A stretch of 62,725 nt of DNA from Bacteroidota bacterium (GTDB taxonomy: Bacteria > Bacteroidota > Bacteroidia > CAILMK01 > JAAYUY01), in the NCBI GenBank assembly GCA_018698135.1, contig JABINZ010000161.1, forward strand, positions 1-62,725, written 5' to 3'. This document shows positions 43,361-52,526 of this stretch, one piece after another. The position numbers and the translations under genes were made by a program. Within the stretch, counting starts at the first letter, position 1, and each line of letters begins with the position of its first letter. The notes beneath the pieces are model-generated. The model saw nothing but the letters and a program-made list of their open reading frames with translations, was not told where the DNA came from and made no database searches.

Positions 43361-44848
43361 ATGAAGAAACTATTCTTTGTATTGCTTCTTTCAGTATTCA
43401 CTTTTCAATCATTTAGTCAATTAGAAACCAAAATTGGAGCTGAAGTTGGTTTACAAGCCTACTTTTACACTCTATATGATGAAGGTGATTTGCTATGGAA
43501 TCCACCAATTCCCGGAGCAATGTTTTCCTTTAAAATTGCTCAGGAAATAAAAAAGAGTTTTGAGATAGAAACAGGATTTTCACGTTTTACATATTATGGT
43601 GGTCCGAATACAAGGGATGGGTATTTTCATATTATGGCCAGTAATACTTTGATTTGTTACCAAATACCTTTTCGATTTAAATATACATTTCCCCTTATAA
43701 AAGACAAATTATTTTTCACTCCTCATATTGGTTTTAGCTTCAATATTAATGATGATTTTCTTAGCGAGAGCTCTGGCACGACTATAAGAAATTCTCCACT
43801 TGATACACTAAAAATAACTCATCAGGATCTGACCGGATTCAGAAAATTATTTTTCATGCAAGAAACTGGACTCTCGTTAAAATTAAAGCTTAAATCAGAT
43901 GTTCGACTAACCAGTTCTATTAACTATCAAAGTGGCTTTTTCAAACTGATAGAAACTAACATTGTTTATTCGACTAATAGTGGACCTGAGAAACAAGCGT
44001 CATTAATTTCAAATGGAAATAATTTAAAGCTACTATTTGGGTTAGAGTATCCGCTGAGTAATATATGGCAGAAATCATCCTACAGAAAAGAGACGAAGAA
44101 TGAACGAATAAAAAGTGTAAAGGAATCAAATAACAAACGATTTTACATAGGGTTTGGTGCAGGTGCCTTGTGGCGTTATTATTCTTCAATCCCCAGCAAA
44201 GATGTTATAACATCAAGAAATGGACGCTATGCTTTCCCAAGTTTTAATTATGCCGATTTCACAATAGGAATAAATTTTGGGGTCAAACTACATGAGAATA
44301 TTGGACTACAAACTGGCATTTCTACTCAGAACTTCTGGAATCGGTATTATATCATGGATGAAGATGATGTAATTTATGGTGGGGGAACAAGGTTTGGAGA
44401 ATCAAACCTATTCAAAATCCCTCTTCTATTTGAATATCATTATCAATTGCCATCCGTTTTGAACCGTTTCACCATTATTCCATCATTGGGCATGAACTTA
44501 CTTCATTCAAGAATAACGGGAGATTATGAATCTTTTAGTGGCAATGTAGTCATATATAATTTAGCATATCCAAATGATTCACTATACAGGGAAATCACAT
44601 TCGCCAGACCCAATAAAAATATAATAACACTCACAACTGGTATTGAAATTGATTTTTATATTTTAAAAAATCTCATTTTATATTTGAAAGGAGAATATAC
44701 ATTAGGAACAGGAAGTGTATTAAACCAAATTGACACATGGGTGTTTTACCAGAACAAGGGTTATTCAGCAATACAACAATTTAGAGGAAAATCTTCGGAA
44801 TTGATGATGGGATTTAAAGTGCCTTTTGATTTCAAAAAACAGCAGTGA
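43361..44848 (+). CDS. Outer-membrane beta-barrel protein with two barrel-like halves
   Basis: 495 residues. Signal peptide MKKLFFVLLLSVFTFQSFS. Residues 20-240 and 255-495 each look like a porin-type 8-strand barrel domain: the halves share IPFRFKYTFPL/IPLLFEYHYQL followed by FFTPHIGFSFN/FTIIPSLGMNL, and each ends in a hydrophobic strand. A basic Lys-rich linker (RKETKNERIKSVKESNNKR) joins them. It may be one larger barrel or two fused small ones. No ligand or transport role can be stated. Confidence 0.75.
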   Translation: MKKLFFVLLLSVFTFQSFSQLETKIGAEVGLQAYFYTLYDEGDLLWNPPIPGAMFSFKIAQEIKKSFEIETGFSRFTYYGGPNTRDGYFHIMASNTLICYQIPFRFKYTFPLIKDKLFFTPHIGFSFNINDDFLSESSGTTIRNSPLDTLKITHQDLTGFRKLFFMQETGLSLKLKLKSDVRLTSSINYQSGFFKLIETNIVYSTNSGPEKQASLISNGNNLKLLFGLEYPLSNIWQKSSYRKETKNERIKSVKESNNKRFYIGFGAGALWRYYSSIPSKDVITSRNGRYAFPSFNYADFTIGINFGVKLHENIGLQTGISTQNFWNRYYIMDEDDVIYGGGTRFGESNLFKIPLLFEYHYQLPSVLNRFTIIPSLGMNLLHSRITGDYESFSGNVVIYNLAYPNDSLYREITFARPNKNIITLTTGIEIDFYILKNLILYLKGEYTLGTGSVLNQIDTWVFYQNKGYSAIQQFRGKSSELMMGFKVPFDFKKQQ

Positions 44849-44929
44849 TATGAATGATTCTATTGTTCTAAACTTTCTGATTAATAAGAATAATTTTGAG
44901 ATCATTCTAATCTTTTTAACGTTGAGAAT

Positions 44930-45169
44930 ATGAATACAGAAGTAGTTTATATTGTTGCAATTGTGGTAATTGTATATTTAATCTTACAACCGATCAGGAC
45001 AAAATATGGATTAGAGAAATTAAAACCGCTCATTATTATTCCAGTTGTTATTGCTCCTCTTTTTAACAAAGTCAATTTTCAGGATATATCTAGTGTGGTA
45101 AAGGTATTATCCGTTTTGCTAATTGGTTTTGCCATTTGGAAAACGATTAACAATTTTAAAAAGAAATAG
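44930..45169 (+). CDS. Small membrane protein
   Basis: 79 residues with about three hydrophobic helices: VVYIVAIVVIVYLILQP, PLIIIPVVIAPLF and VVKVLSVLLIGFAIW, ending in a basic KKK. No family recognised. Its stop (45167-45169) is directly followed by the reverse-strand stop of rfbA, with no room for a terminator. Confidence 0.55.
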   Translation: MNTEVVYIVAIVVIVYLILQPIRTKYGLEKLKPLIIIPVVIAPLFNKVNFQDISSVVKVLSVLLIGFAIWKTINNFKKK

Positions 45170-46060
45170 TTATTTCTTTAATTTCTTCATCTCTCTTTCC
45201 TGCTTGAGCATATTCAACAGATACTGTCCATAACCACTTTTCACAAGGGGTTCAGCAATTGTTTGCAATTGATCTGAATTAATAAACCCCATTTTCCAAG
45301 CAATTTCTTCAATGCAGGAAATCTTCATTCCTTGTCTTTCCTGAAGAACTTCAACAAATTGAGAAGCTTGCATGAGTGAGTGGAAAGTTCCAGTATCGAG
45401 CCAAGCTGTTCCTCTACTAATCACCTGAACTTTAAGCTTTCCTTTTTCCAAATAAGTTTTATTTACATCGGTAATCTCATACTCTCCTCTTGCTGAAGGT
45501 TTAAGATTTTTAGCTATTTCAACCACAGAATTATCATAAAAATACAAACCTGGAACTGCATAATTCGATTTGGGTTGGCTAGGCTTTTCCTCAATACTTA
45601 ATGCTTTCCTATTTTCATCAAAATCTACAACTCCATATCTTTCAGGATCAGCAACATGATAGGCAAATACAATCCCACCATCCGGATTATTACAAGCTTG
45701 TAAGGTTTGAGGCAACTCCTTTCCATAGAAAATATTATCACCAAGAACTAAGCAAACATCATCATCTCCAATGAACTCTTCTCCTAAAACAAATGCTTGT
45801 GCCAAGCCATTTGGAATTTCTTGTACTTTGTAAGAGAATTTTAATCCCAAACTACGTCCATCTCCCAGTAATCTTTCAAAATTTGGCAAATCTTCTGGAG
45901 TAGAAATTATCAGAATTTCCTGAATTTTTGCCATCATCAAAATAGACAATGGATAATAAATCATCGGCTTATCATAAACAGGCATTAGCTGCTTACTAAC
46001 TGCTAAAGTTAATGGGTGTAATCGTGTGCCGGCTCCACCGGCTAGTATAATTCCTTTCAT
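45170..46060 (-). CDS. rfbA: Glucose-1-phosphate thymidylyltransferase (RmlA)
   Basis: About 296 residues from MKGIILAGG at 46060; an upstream ATG at 46078 lies in repeat DNA. It makes dTDP-glucose from dTTP and glucose-1-phosphate. Motifs: [14 protein letters not shown] (nucleotide-binding G-rich loop), [48 protein letters not shown] and [15 protein letters not shown]. It is separated from rfbB by the GxxExxY repeat array but runs in the same direction. rmlC and rmlD are not in the window. Confidence 0.96.
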   Translation of the reverse strand: MKGIILAGGAGTRLHPLTLAVSKQLMPVYDKPMIYYPLSILMMAKIQEILIISTPEDLPNFERLLGDGRSLGLKFSYKVQEIPNGLAQAFVLGEEFIGDDDVCLVLGDNIFYGKELPQTLQACNNPDGGIVFAYHVADPERYGVVDFDENRKALSIEEKPSQPKSNYAVPGLYFYDNSVVEIAKNLKPSARGEYEITDVNKTYLEKGKLKVQVISRGTAWLDTGTFHSLMQASQFVEVLQERQGMKISCIEEIAWKMGFINSDQLQTIAEPLVKSGYGQYLLNMLKQEREMKKLKK

Positions 46061-46070
46061 AATAAAATGC

Positions 46071-46180
46071 TTAACCACGGAGGCACAAAGACACGGTTTT
46101 TATTTAAGATATCCATTGATTCTCCAATATTCATTTTAACTTTATTGTTTCTTGGTGACTTGGTGTCTTGGTAGTTAGAG
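46071..46180 (-). repeat. GxxExxY-element derivative, unit 1 (110 bp)
   Basis: Starts TTAACCACGGAGGCAC and ends CTTGGTGTCTTGGTAGTTAGAG. Internally it keeps ATCCATTGATTCTCC, the sequence that codes for the C-terminal RRING part of the GxxExxY gene, but nearly all of the coding region is gone. Confidence 0.75.
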
Positions 46181-46181
46181 C

Positions 46182-46324
46182 TTAACCACGGAGACACGAA
46201 GGCACGGATTTTAATTGATTGAAGATAAATATTGATTCTTCGTAATTCTCCTATTTGATTATTTTAGATTTAACTTTATTTTATTCTCTATATTCTTGTT
46301 GACTTGGTATCTTGGTAGTTAGAG
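46182..46324 (-). repeat. GxxExxY-element derivative, unit 2 (143 bp)
   Basis: Same ends as unit 1; almost identical to unit 3. Contains ATATTGATTCTTCGTAATTCTCC (here split: ATATTGATTCTTCG then TAATTCTCC), related to the gene's 3' end, plus TTAACTTTATTTTATTCT-type filler next to the gene's 5' side. Confidence 0.75.
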
Positions 46325-46325
46325 C

Positions 46326-46468
46326 TTAACCACGGAGGCACGAAGGCACGGATTTTAATTGATTGAAGATAAATATTGATTCTTCGTAATTCTCCTATTT
46401 AATTATTTAAGATTTAACTTTATTTTATTCTCCATATTCTTGGTGACTTGGTGTCTTGGTGGTTAGAG
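46326..46468 (-). repeat. GxxExxY-element derivative, unit 3 (143 bp)
   Basis: Near-identical tandem copy of unit 2, ending GGTGACTTGGTGTCTTGGTG then GTTAGAG. The high similarity to unit 2 suggests recent tandem duplication. Confidence 0.8.
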
Positions 46469-46469
46469 T

Positions 46470-46927
46470 TTAACCACGGAGGCACGAAGGCACAGTTTTA
46501 TTTTTCACTAAAATAACCATTGATTCTCCGTTTTATTCCATTCTTAATTAAATCAACGTTGAAATTGAGAAGAAATCCTAATTTTTTGTTTGCAAGCTTT
46601 AGATAACTTATCAGCTGCGCTTCATGAACTGGAAGCATTATTTCAACAGCTTTAAGTTCAATTATAATTTCATCTTCAACTAATATATCAATATAAAAGT
46701 CCTTAGAAAGAGTTTCTCCTTTATAAACTACCGGAATTCTCACTTCGGACTCAACTTTTAATCCTCTATTCTTCAACTCTTTTACTAAACAGATGTGATA
46801 AACTGATTCTAATAGACCAGCGCCTAACTCCTTATGAACTTCAAAGGCTGCATTGACAACTTTTGTTGCTATTTTATCCAATTCACTTTTGTTCATATTT
46901 CTTGGTGTCTTGGTGTCTTGGTGGTAG
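46470..46927 (-). mobile_element. GxxExxY gene with imperfect inverted ends
   Basis: The left end TTAACCACGGAGGCACGAAG and the right end (reverse complement CTAACCACCAAGACACCAAG in the sister units) match at about three of four positions, giving imperfect inverted repeats of about 25 bp around the gene. The right end stops 2 bp before the rfbB stop codon. No transposase is present; mobility is inferred from the shared ends and the derivatives. Confidence 0.6.
46498..46896 (-). CDS. GxxExxY protein (PD-(D/E)XK nuclease-like)
   Basis: 132 residues. The name-giving motif is GLLESVY (Gly27, Glu30, Tyr33). The nuclease-like core has Glu49/Glu51 in LKVESEV, Asp70 in YIDILVEDE and Glu80-Leu-Lys82 in IIIELKAVE, the D...ExK arrangement of PD-(D/E)XK enzymes, followed by QLISYLKLANKKLGFLLNFN. 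The family's function is unknown. It lies inside the nucleotide-sugar operon between rfbB and rfbA, in the same orientation, with inverted-repeat ends and three gene-less derivatives beside it. Confidence 0.9.
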   Translation of the reverse strand: MNKSELDKIATKVVNAAFEVHKELGAGLLESVYHICLVKELKNRGLKVESEVRIPVVYKGETLSKDFYIDILVEDEIIIELKAVEIMLPVHEAQLISYLKLANKKLGFLLNFNVDLIKNGIKRRINGYFSEK

Positions 46928-46929
46928 GC

Positions 46930-47979
46930 TTACCTCTTCGTATATTGCTCGTTATAATAACTTTTATACGCCCCAGAAGTAACTCTCTCCATCCATTCTT
47001 CATTATCCAGATACCAATCTACTGTTTTCTCAAGCCCTTCTTCGAAAGTAATAGATGGTTCCCAACCTAAATCAGTCTCCAGTTTGGTTGGATCAATTGC
47101 GTAACGCATATCATGCCCTGCTCTGTCCTTTACATAGGTAATTAACTTTGCTGAGTCGCCACTTTTACGATTCATTTTGCGATCCATAATTTCACACAAA
47201 AGATTGACTATATCAATATTCTTCCACTCGTTTTTTCCACCAATATTGTAGGTCTCTCCTACTTTCCCTTGGTGAAATATTGTGTCAATAGCACTTGCAT
47301 GATCTTCTACCCACAACCAATCTCTAATATTTAAACCTTTCCCATAAACAGGAAGTGGCTTATTATTTTTAATATTGTTGATCATTAATGGTAATAACTT
47401 CTCAGGAAACTGAAACGGCCCATAATTATTCGAACAATTCGAAATCTTAACAGGCAAATCATAAGTATGATGATAGGCTCTCACCAAATGATCTGAGCTT
47501 GCTTTTGAAGCAGAATATGGAGATCGAGGATCATAAGCTGTACTTTCTACAAAATACCCACTGTCTCCCAGACTTCCGTACACTTCATCAGTAGAAACAT
47601 GATAAAAGATATGATCAGATTCATCTTCCCAAAAAACTTTCGCTGCATTTAATAAATTGAAAGTACCAACTATATTGGTTTCAATGAACTCATTTGGTTT
47701 CAATATAGATCGATCCACATGGGACTCAGCAGCTAAGTGAATGACTCCATAAAAATAATGTTGCTCAAATAATTCGTTTACAAAAACTGAATCAACAATA
47801 TCGCCTTTAATAAATGCATAATTTGGCTTATTCTGTACATCTTTCAGATTTTCCAGATTTCCAGCATAAGTAAGCTTATCAAGATTACAAATTTGATAGT
47901 CTGGATATTTATTGACAAAAAGCTTAATTAAATGAGAGCCAATAAAACCTGCTCCTCCGGTTACTAATATCTTCTTCAT
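46930..47979 (-). CDS. rfbB: dTDP-glucose 4,6-dehydratase (RmlB)
   Basis: 349 residues. Converts dTDP-glucose to dTDP-4-keto-6-deoxyglucose with bound [15 protein letters not shown] (Rossmann), HLAAESHVDRSI, VSTDEVYGSLG, the catalytic YSASKASSDHL, NNYGPFQFPEKLLPL, and a RDWLWVEDHASAI stretch are all present. It lies 6 bp after the UDP-xylose synthase gene, in one operon. Its C-terminus abuts the GxxExxY element without loss of family residues. Confidence 0.97.
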   Translation of the reverse strand: MKKILVTGGAGFIGSHLIKLFVNKYPDYQICNLDKLTYAGNLENLKDVQNKPNYAFIKGDIVDSVFVNELFEQHYFYGVIHLAAESHVDRSILKPNEFIETNIVGTFNLLNAAKVFWEDESDHIFYHVSTDEVYGSLGDSGYFVESTAYDPRSPYSASKASSDHLVRAYHHTYDLPVKISNCSNNYGPFQFPEKLLPLMINNIKNNKPLPVYGKGLNIRDWLWVEDHASAIDTIFHQGKVGETYNIGGKNEWKNIDIVNLLCEIMDRKMNRKSGDSAKLITYVKDRAGHDMRYAIDPTKLETDLGWEPSITFEEGLEKTVDWYLDNEEWMERVTSGAYKSYYNEQYTKR

Positions 47980-47985
47980 TATTAT

Positions 47986-48939
47986 CTATTGAAACTCAGC
48001 TAATGATTTGAAATATTCTACAGTTTTTTTCAATCCTTCTGTTCTGGTATGATGAGGTGTCCAACCCAATTTTTCTTTTGCCAACGAAATATCAGGTCGC
48101 CTTTGCATAGGATCATCAACAGGAAGAGATTCATATACTATTTTAGATTTTGATCCTGTTAATTCAATCACCTCTTTGGCAAAATCCAAAATTGTAATCT
48201 CATCAGGATTTCCAATATTTACAGGATAAGCATAATCACTTAAAAGTAATTTGTAAATACCATCCACCTGATCTTTGATATAACAAAATGAACGGGTTTG
48301 CAGTCCATCACCAAATACTGTTATATCTTCTCCTCGTAAAGCCTGACCAATAAATGCTGGCAATGCGCGTCCATCATTTAATCGCATTCTTTCACCGAAC
48401 GTATTGAAAATCCTCACTATTCGGGTATCAAGCTGATGATAAGTATGATAAGCCATGGTTATGGCTTCCTGAAACCGTTTAGCTTCATCATAAACTCCAC
48501 GAGGACCAATGGGGTTTACATTTCCCCAATAATCTTCTTTTTGCGGATGAACCTGTGGATCGCCATACACCTCTGAAGTTGATGCAATTAATAATCTCGC
48601 ATTTTTCGCCAATGCTAAACCCAATAAATTGTGCGTACCAAGTGAGCCTACCTTTAATGTTTGAATAGGCATTTTCAGGTAATCAATTGGGCTGGCAGGT
48701 GATGCAAAATGCAGGATATAATCCAATTGACCTGGCACATGAACAAACTTGCTTACATCATGATGATGAAATGAGAACTCTTTTAATTTAAACAAGTGTT
48801 GAATATTACTCAAACTACCCGTTAATAGGTTATCCATTGCAATAACTTCATAATCTTCTTTAATGAACTTATCACATAGGTGTGAACCAATAAAACCAGC
48901 AGCACCTGTTATGAGAACTCTTTTTTTTCTATTACTCAT
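47986..48939 (-). CDS. UDP-glucuronate decarboxylase (UDP-xylose synthase)
   Basis: 317 residues. [49 protein letters not shown] and [18 protein letters not shown] (YxxxK) are the UXS signatures. It makes UDP-xylose from UDP-glucuronate, the product of the dehydrogenase encoded just upstream, with which it overlaps by 4 bp. Cytoplasmic; feeds glycan or LPS synthesis. Confidence 0.93.
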   Translation of the reverse strand: MSNRKKRVLITGAAGFIGSHLCDKFIKEDYEVIAMDNLLTGSLSNIQHLFKLKEFSFHHHDVSKFVHVPGQLDYILHFASPASPIDYLKMPIQTLKVGSLGTHNLLGLALAKNARLLIASTSEVYGDPQVHPQKEDYWGNVNPIGPRGVYDEAKRFQEAITMAYHTYHQLDTRIVRIFNTFGERMRLNDGRALPAFIGQALRGEDITVFGDGLQTRSFCYIKDQVDGIYKLLLSDYAYPVNIGNPDEITILDFAKEVIELTGSKSKIVYESLPVDDPMQRRPDISLAKEKLGWTPHHTRTEGLKKTVEYFKSLAEFQ

Positions 48940-50267
48940 TTATTTTTTTGACTTTCTTCAAAAGCTTTATTCCTTCCAATTGAAAAGTAGGTAAAGCCTA
49001 ACTCGGCTAATTCTTCATGCTCATACAAGTTACGACCATCAAAAATCACTTTTTCTTTCAAATTTAAAGCAATTTTACTAAAATTAGGATTTCGGAATGC
49101 CTGCCATTCTGTAACGATCAGTAAACAATCAGCTCCTTCTAAAACATCATATTGGAAATTACCATAAGTGATTTTATCACCAATTACCTTTTTTATATTA
49201 GGCATGGCTTCAGGATCATATGCATGCACTTCGGCTCCTTCTTTCAATAGCTCATCAATAATATATAATGATGGAGCTTCTCTAATATCATCCGTGTTGG
49301 CTTTAAAAGCCAGTCCCCACATAGCAATTTTCTTTCCTTTTAAAGATCCGCCAAAATGTTCTTTCATTCTGGGTATTAAAATAGTTTTCTGCTTATCATT
49401 AATGGACATTACTGCATGCAGAATATCAAGATTGTAACCATATTCATTAGCAGTTTTTGAAAGAGCCTGAACATCTTTAGGGAAACAACTTCCTCCATAT
49501 CCTATACCTGAATAAAGAAAATGCTTTCCAATTCTTACATCTGTTCCAATTCCCCTTCTGACCATATCGATATTAGCTCCCATCAAATCGCAAAGATTTG
49601 CAATTTCATTCATGAAAGTAATTTTGGTTGCCAGAAATGAATTTGCTGCATACTTTGTTAACTCTGATGATCTCTCATCCATAAAAACAACAGGATTTCC
49701 TTGTCTGACGAAGGGTTTATATAATTTATCCATGAGTTCTCTGGCTTTCATGGATCGGGTTCCAACAACAATGCGATCAGGTTTCATGAAATCATCAACA
49801 GCAAAGCCTTCTTTCAGAAATTCAGGATTCGAGACAACATCAAATTCCACCAGTGCATTTTCCGAAATTTTAGATATCACTTTATCAGCAGTACCAACTG
49901 GCACAGTACTTTTATTTACAATTACTGTGTAATTCTCTAATAAAGATCCTAATTGACCTGCAACATCTAATACATATTGTAAATCAGCGGATCCATCTTC
50001 ACCAGGAGGAGTTGGCAATGCTAAAAATATAATTTTTGCATCCTGAATTCCCTCTTTAAGATTATTTGTAAAAAACAGCCGTTCTTGTTTAATATTTCTT
50101 TCGAATATTACTTCCAAACCTGGCTCATAAATAGGCACTTTCCCAGCCTTCATCATTTCAACTTTATCGATATCGATATCCACACAGGTAACTGTATTAC
50201 CTGACTCTGCCAAACAAGTTCCGGTTACTAAACCAACATATCCTGTTCCTACAACTGCAATTTTCAT
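48936..50267 (-). CDS. ugd: UDP-glucose 6-dehydrogenase
   Basis: 443 residues. Oxidises UDP-glucose to UDP-glucuronate in two NAD-dependent steps. [19 protein letters not shown] (NAD site), [44 protein letters not shown] with the catalytic Cys, and [16 protein letters not shown] are all present. First gene of the minus-strand operon ugd-uxs-rfbB-rfbA, with a -7 box at 50305-50312. Confidence 0.96.
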   Translation of the reverse strand: MKIAVVGTGYVGLVTGTCLAESGNTVTCVDIDIDKVEMMKAGKVPIYEPGLEVIFERNIKQERLFFTNNLKEGIQDAKIIFLALPTPPGEDGSADLQYVLDVAGQLGSLLENYTVIVNKSTVPVGTADKVISKISENALVEFDVVSNPEFLKEGFAVDDFMKPDRIVVGTRSMKARELMDKLYKPFVRQGNPVVFMDERSSELTKYAANSFLATKITFMNEIANLCDLMGANIDMVRRGIGTDVRIGKHFLYSGIGYGGSCFPKDVQALSKTANEYGYNLDILHAVMSINDKQKTILIPRMKEHFGGSLKGKKIAMWGLAFKANTDDIREAPSLYIIDELLKEGAEVHAYDPEAMPNIKKVIGDKITYGNFQYDVLEGADCLLIVTEWQAFRNPNFSKIALNLKEKVIFDGRNLYEHEELAELGFTYFSIGRNKAFEESQKNK

Positions 50268-50304
50268 TTTTACTGATAGATTATTTTAGAATAAATAAGA
50301 TGTG

Positions 50305-50312
50305 CAAATATA
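50305..50312 (-). promoter_or_regulatory. Candidate -7 box of the nucleotide-sugar operon
   Basis: The minus strand reads TATATTTG, 38 bp before the ugd ATG. It lies 4 bp from the divergent -7 box at 50317-50324. Confidence 0.45.
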
Positions 50313-50316
50313 TAGT

Positions 50317-50324
50317 TAAATTTG
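50317..50324 (+). promoter_or_regulatory. Candidate -7 box of the 50350 gene
   Basis: TAAATTTG, 26 bp before the ATG at 50350; back to back with the ugd promoter. Confidence 0.45.
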
Positions 50325-50349
50325 CGAAGAATTTTTAATCTCAGATCAA

Positions 50350-51111
50350 ATGAATGTACGCTTAAAGTTTTTTATTTCCCTTTCATTTTTAGTTATTACT
50401 ACAACTTCTTTTGGACAAGCAAGCATCAAAGATTCATCAATAAATATGTCAATTGTTGGATTTGATTTTTCTTACAGCATTCCTGATAAAGATATGGCTG
50501 ATAGGTTTGGAGGGTTTTCACAGCTTGGAATATCCTATTCTTTCAAGTTCAGCAACAATATTATTTTGGGTACATCAGCCAACCTGATGTTCGGAACAAC
50601 AGTAAAAGAAAATGATATATTTTCAAACATTAGTACAAGTGAAGGTTATTTAATTGATAACCAAGGCTTATTAGTTCCTGTTGCGCAAGAATTACGAGGT
50701 TTTAATTGTGACGCAAAAATCTCTTATCTCATACCAGTATTGGGTCCCAATCCAAATTCAGGTTTAATTATTGGAATTGGTACTGGATTTTTACAACATA
50801 AGATTTTTCACACCTATAGCTTTGGCCCTCTGTATCAAATTGAAGGTGAATATGCAAAAGGTTATGATCGTTTATCAAATGGAGCAACCTTGATCCAGCA
50901 AGTTGGTTATTACCGATTTAACAATAAAAATCTGGGTAGTTTTCATGCTATTTTTAGTATTACTGAAGGATTTACCAAAAACAGACGTGATCTGAATTTC
51001 GATATGATGGCTGCTCCTGATGTAAATCGTATGGATATATTTTATAGTTTGTCAATTGGCCTGGACTTACCTCTCTTCACCAGAAGTCCTGATAAATTTT
51101 ATATCAATTAG
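50350..51111 (+). CDS. Outer-membrane beta-barrel-like protein
   Basis: 253 residues. Signal peptide MNVRLKFFISLSFLVITTTS with the FGQ cleavage context. Alternating hydrophobic strands such as IGLDLPLF at the end, GLIIGIGTGFLQHKIF and FKFSNNIILGTSANLMFG, suggest a small barrel. No named family. It precedes waaA by 4 bp and is probably co-transcribed, which points to an envelope role. Confidence 0.65.
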   Translation: MNVRLKFFISLSFLVITTTSFGQASIKDSSINMSIVGFDFSYSIPDKDMADRFGGFSQLGISYSFKFSNNIILGTSANLMFGTTVKENDIFSNISTSEGYLIDNQGLLVPVAQELRGFNCDAKISYLIPVLGPNPNSGLIIGIGTGFLQHKIFHTYSFGPLYQIEGEYAKGYDRLSNGATLIQQVGYYRFNNKNLGSFHAIFSITEGFTKNRRDLNFDMMAAPDVNRMDIFYSLSIGLDLPLFTRSPDKFYIN

Positions 51112-51115
51112 TAGC

Positions 51116-52399
51116 ATGTTTTTACGCTTAATGTCAATATTGCTTTATAATGGTTCGATTAAGCTCTATTGGCTTATCATCAAAATAAGTACTCCATTTA
51201 GTCCTAAAGCCAAGAGTTGGATTGTGGGTCGTAAAAATGTATTTACAACGCTCCAAGAACACAAATCAGAGAATGAATTTAGGATTTGGATACATGTGTC
51301 ATCTTTAGGTGAGTTTGAACAGGGAAGGCCAATCATTGAATCACTCAAAAAAAATCACCCCAATCTTAAAATAATCCTGACTTTTTTTTCCCCATCAGGT
51401 TTTGAAATCAGGAAAAATTATCAGCAAGCAGATTTGATTACTTATTTGCCAATTGATACTAAAAATAATGCTAAAAAATTCATTGAATTAGTTAATCCGA
51501 GTTTAGCCATTTTTATTAAATATGACTTTTGGTTTCACTATTTCAATCAATTAAAAAACAAGAATATTCCTTTGATTCTTGTGTCTGCACTATTTCGCAC
51601 TAATCAAATATTTTTCAAGTCATATGGGTTCATATTCCTTGATTTATTAAGAATTCCCGATCATATTTTCGTTCAAAATGAAGAAAGTAAGACAATTCTT
51701 GAAAAAAATAAGATTCATCATGTATCTGTTATTCCTGATACGCGAATAGATCGTGTTTTTCAAATTTCTAAAACGATTAAAATAGATGAGATTCAAAAAG
51801 CGGTAGATTTTAAAGGAGAATCAAAAATATTGATTCTGGGTTCCTCCTATGAAACAGAAGAGAATCTAATCAAAAAAATGATTAGAAACAGTCTGAATGA
51901 TTGGAAGATTATCATTACACCGCATGATGTAAGTCCAGCTAGAATTCAATCTATTTGTCATGAGTTTAGTGAGCATGCATGTGTGCTTTGGACCGAAAAT
52001 TATTCGAAAGAAGATATTTCGAAAGCAAGAATATTAATTGTGGATACAATCGGATTACTGAATAAACTGTATTCCCTGAGTAATATAGTATTTATTGGCG
52101 GTGGATTTAATAAATCGATACATAATTTACTGGAACCAGCAAGTTTTGGCAATGCAATTATGTTTGGCCCGAATGGACATCAAAAATTTCCTGAAGCAGG
52201 TGAATTAATAAATCAAGATGCAGCAGTTTTAATTAAACATCCAGATGATTTTGAATTATCATTAAATAATTTGATTAAAGAAAATGCCTATTTAAATTAT
52301 GGGCAAAATGCTAAAAATTACATCAATACCCATACGGGTGGAAGTTCAAACGTATTGGATTATCTAAATAAAAACTACCTGACAAAATTTCTGGATTAA
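51116..52399 (+). CDS. waaA: 3-deoxy-D-manno-octulosonic acid (Kdo) transferase
   Basis: About 427 residues from ATG 51116; the frame extends to 51056 but that part overlaps the upstream gene. An N-terminal membrane anchor (SIKLYWLIIKI) precedes a GT30-type catalytic domain: IHVSSLGEFEQGRPII (catalytic Glu region), YLPIDTK, VIPDTRIDRVFQI, ILGSSYETEENLI, VFIGGGFNKSIHNLLEPASFG. Adds Kdo to lipid A at the inner membrane, required for LPS. Confidence 0.94.
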   Translation: MFLRLMSILLYNGSIKLYWLIIKISTPFSPKAKSWIVGRKNVFTTLQEHKSENEFRIWIHVSSLGEFEQGRPIIESLKKNHPNLKIILTFFSPSGFEIRKNYQQADLITYLPIDTKNNAKKFIELVNPSLAIFIKYDFWFHYFNQLKNKNIPLILVSALFRTNQIFFKSYGFIFLDLLRIPDHIFVQNEESKTILEKNKIHHVSVIPDTRIDRVFQISKTIKIDEIQKAVDFKGESKILILGSSYETEENLIKKMIRNSLNDWKIIITPHDVSPARIQSICHEFSEHACVLWTENYSKEDISKARILIVDTIGLLNKLYSLSNIVFIGGGFNKSIHNLLEPASFGNAIMFGPNGHQKFPEAGELINQDAAVLIKHPDDFELSLNNLIKENAYLNYGQNAKNYINTHTGGSSNVLDYLNKNYLTKFLD

Positions 52400-52450
52400 C
52401 TATTTAATTCCTTTTTAACGTAAATAACAATATAAAAATAAATATCTGTT

Positions 52451-52458
52451 TATATTTG
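52451..52458 (+). promoter_or_regulatory. Candidate -7 box before the first thioredoxin-like gene
   Basis: TATATTTG, 69 bp before the ATG at 52527. No -33 element is evident. Confidence 0.35.
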
Positions 52459-52526
52459 AAAAGCAAAATTGCCTAAAGTATTTTTGATGGAATAGTATTT
52501 GATAAATGAAGACAAAACAATAGACA

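Noticed and set aside
46071-46468. Repeats with a regular spacing resembling a CRISPR array
   Set aside because: Units 2 and 3 are nearly identical over their full 143 bp, including what would be spacers, there are no cas genes, and the ends are inverted repeats.
51056-51115. Longer N-terminus for WaaA
   Set aside because: It would overlap the upstream barrel gene by 56 bp; the ATG 4 bp after that gene's stop matches the family better.
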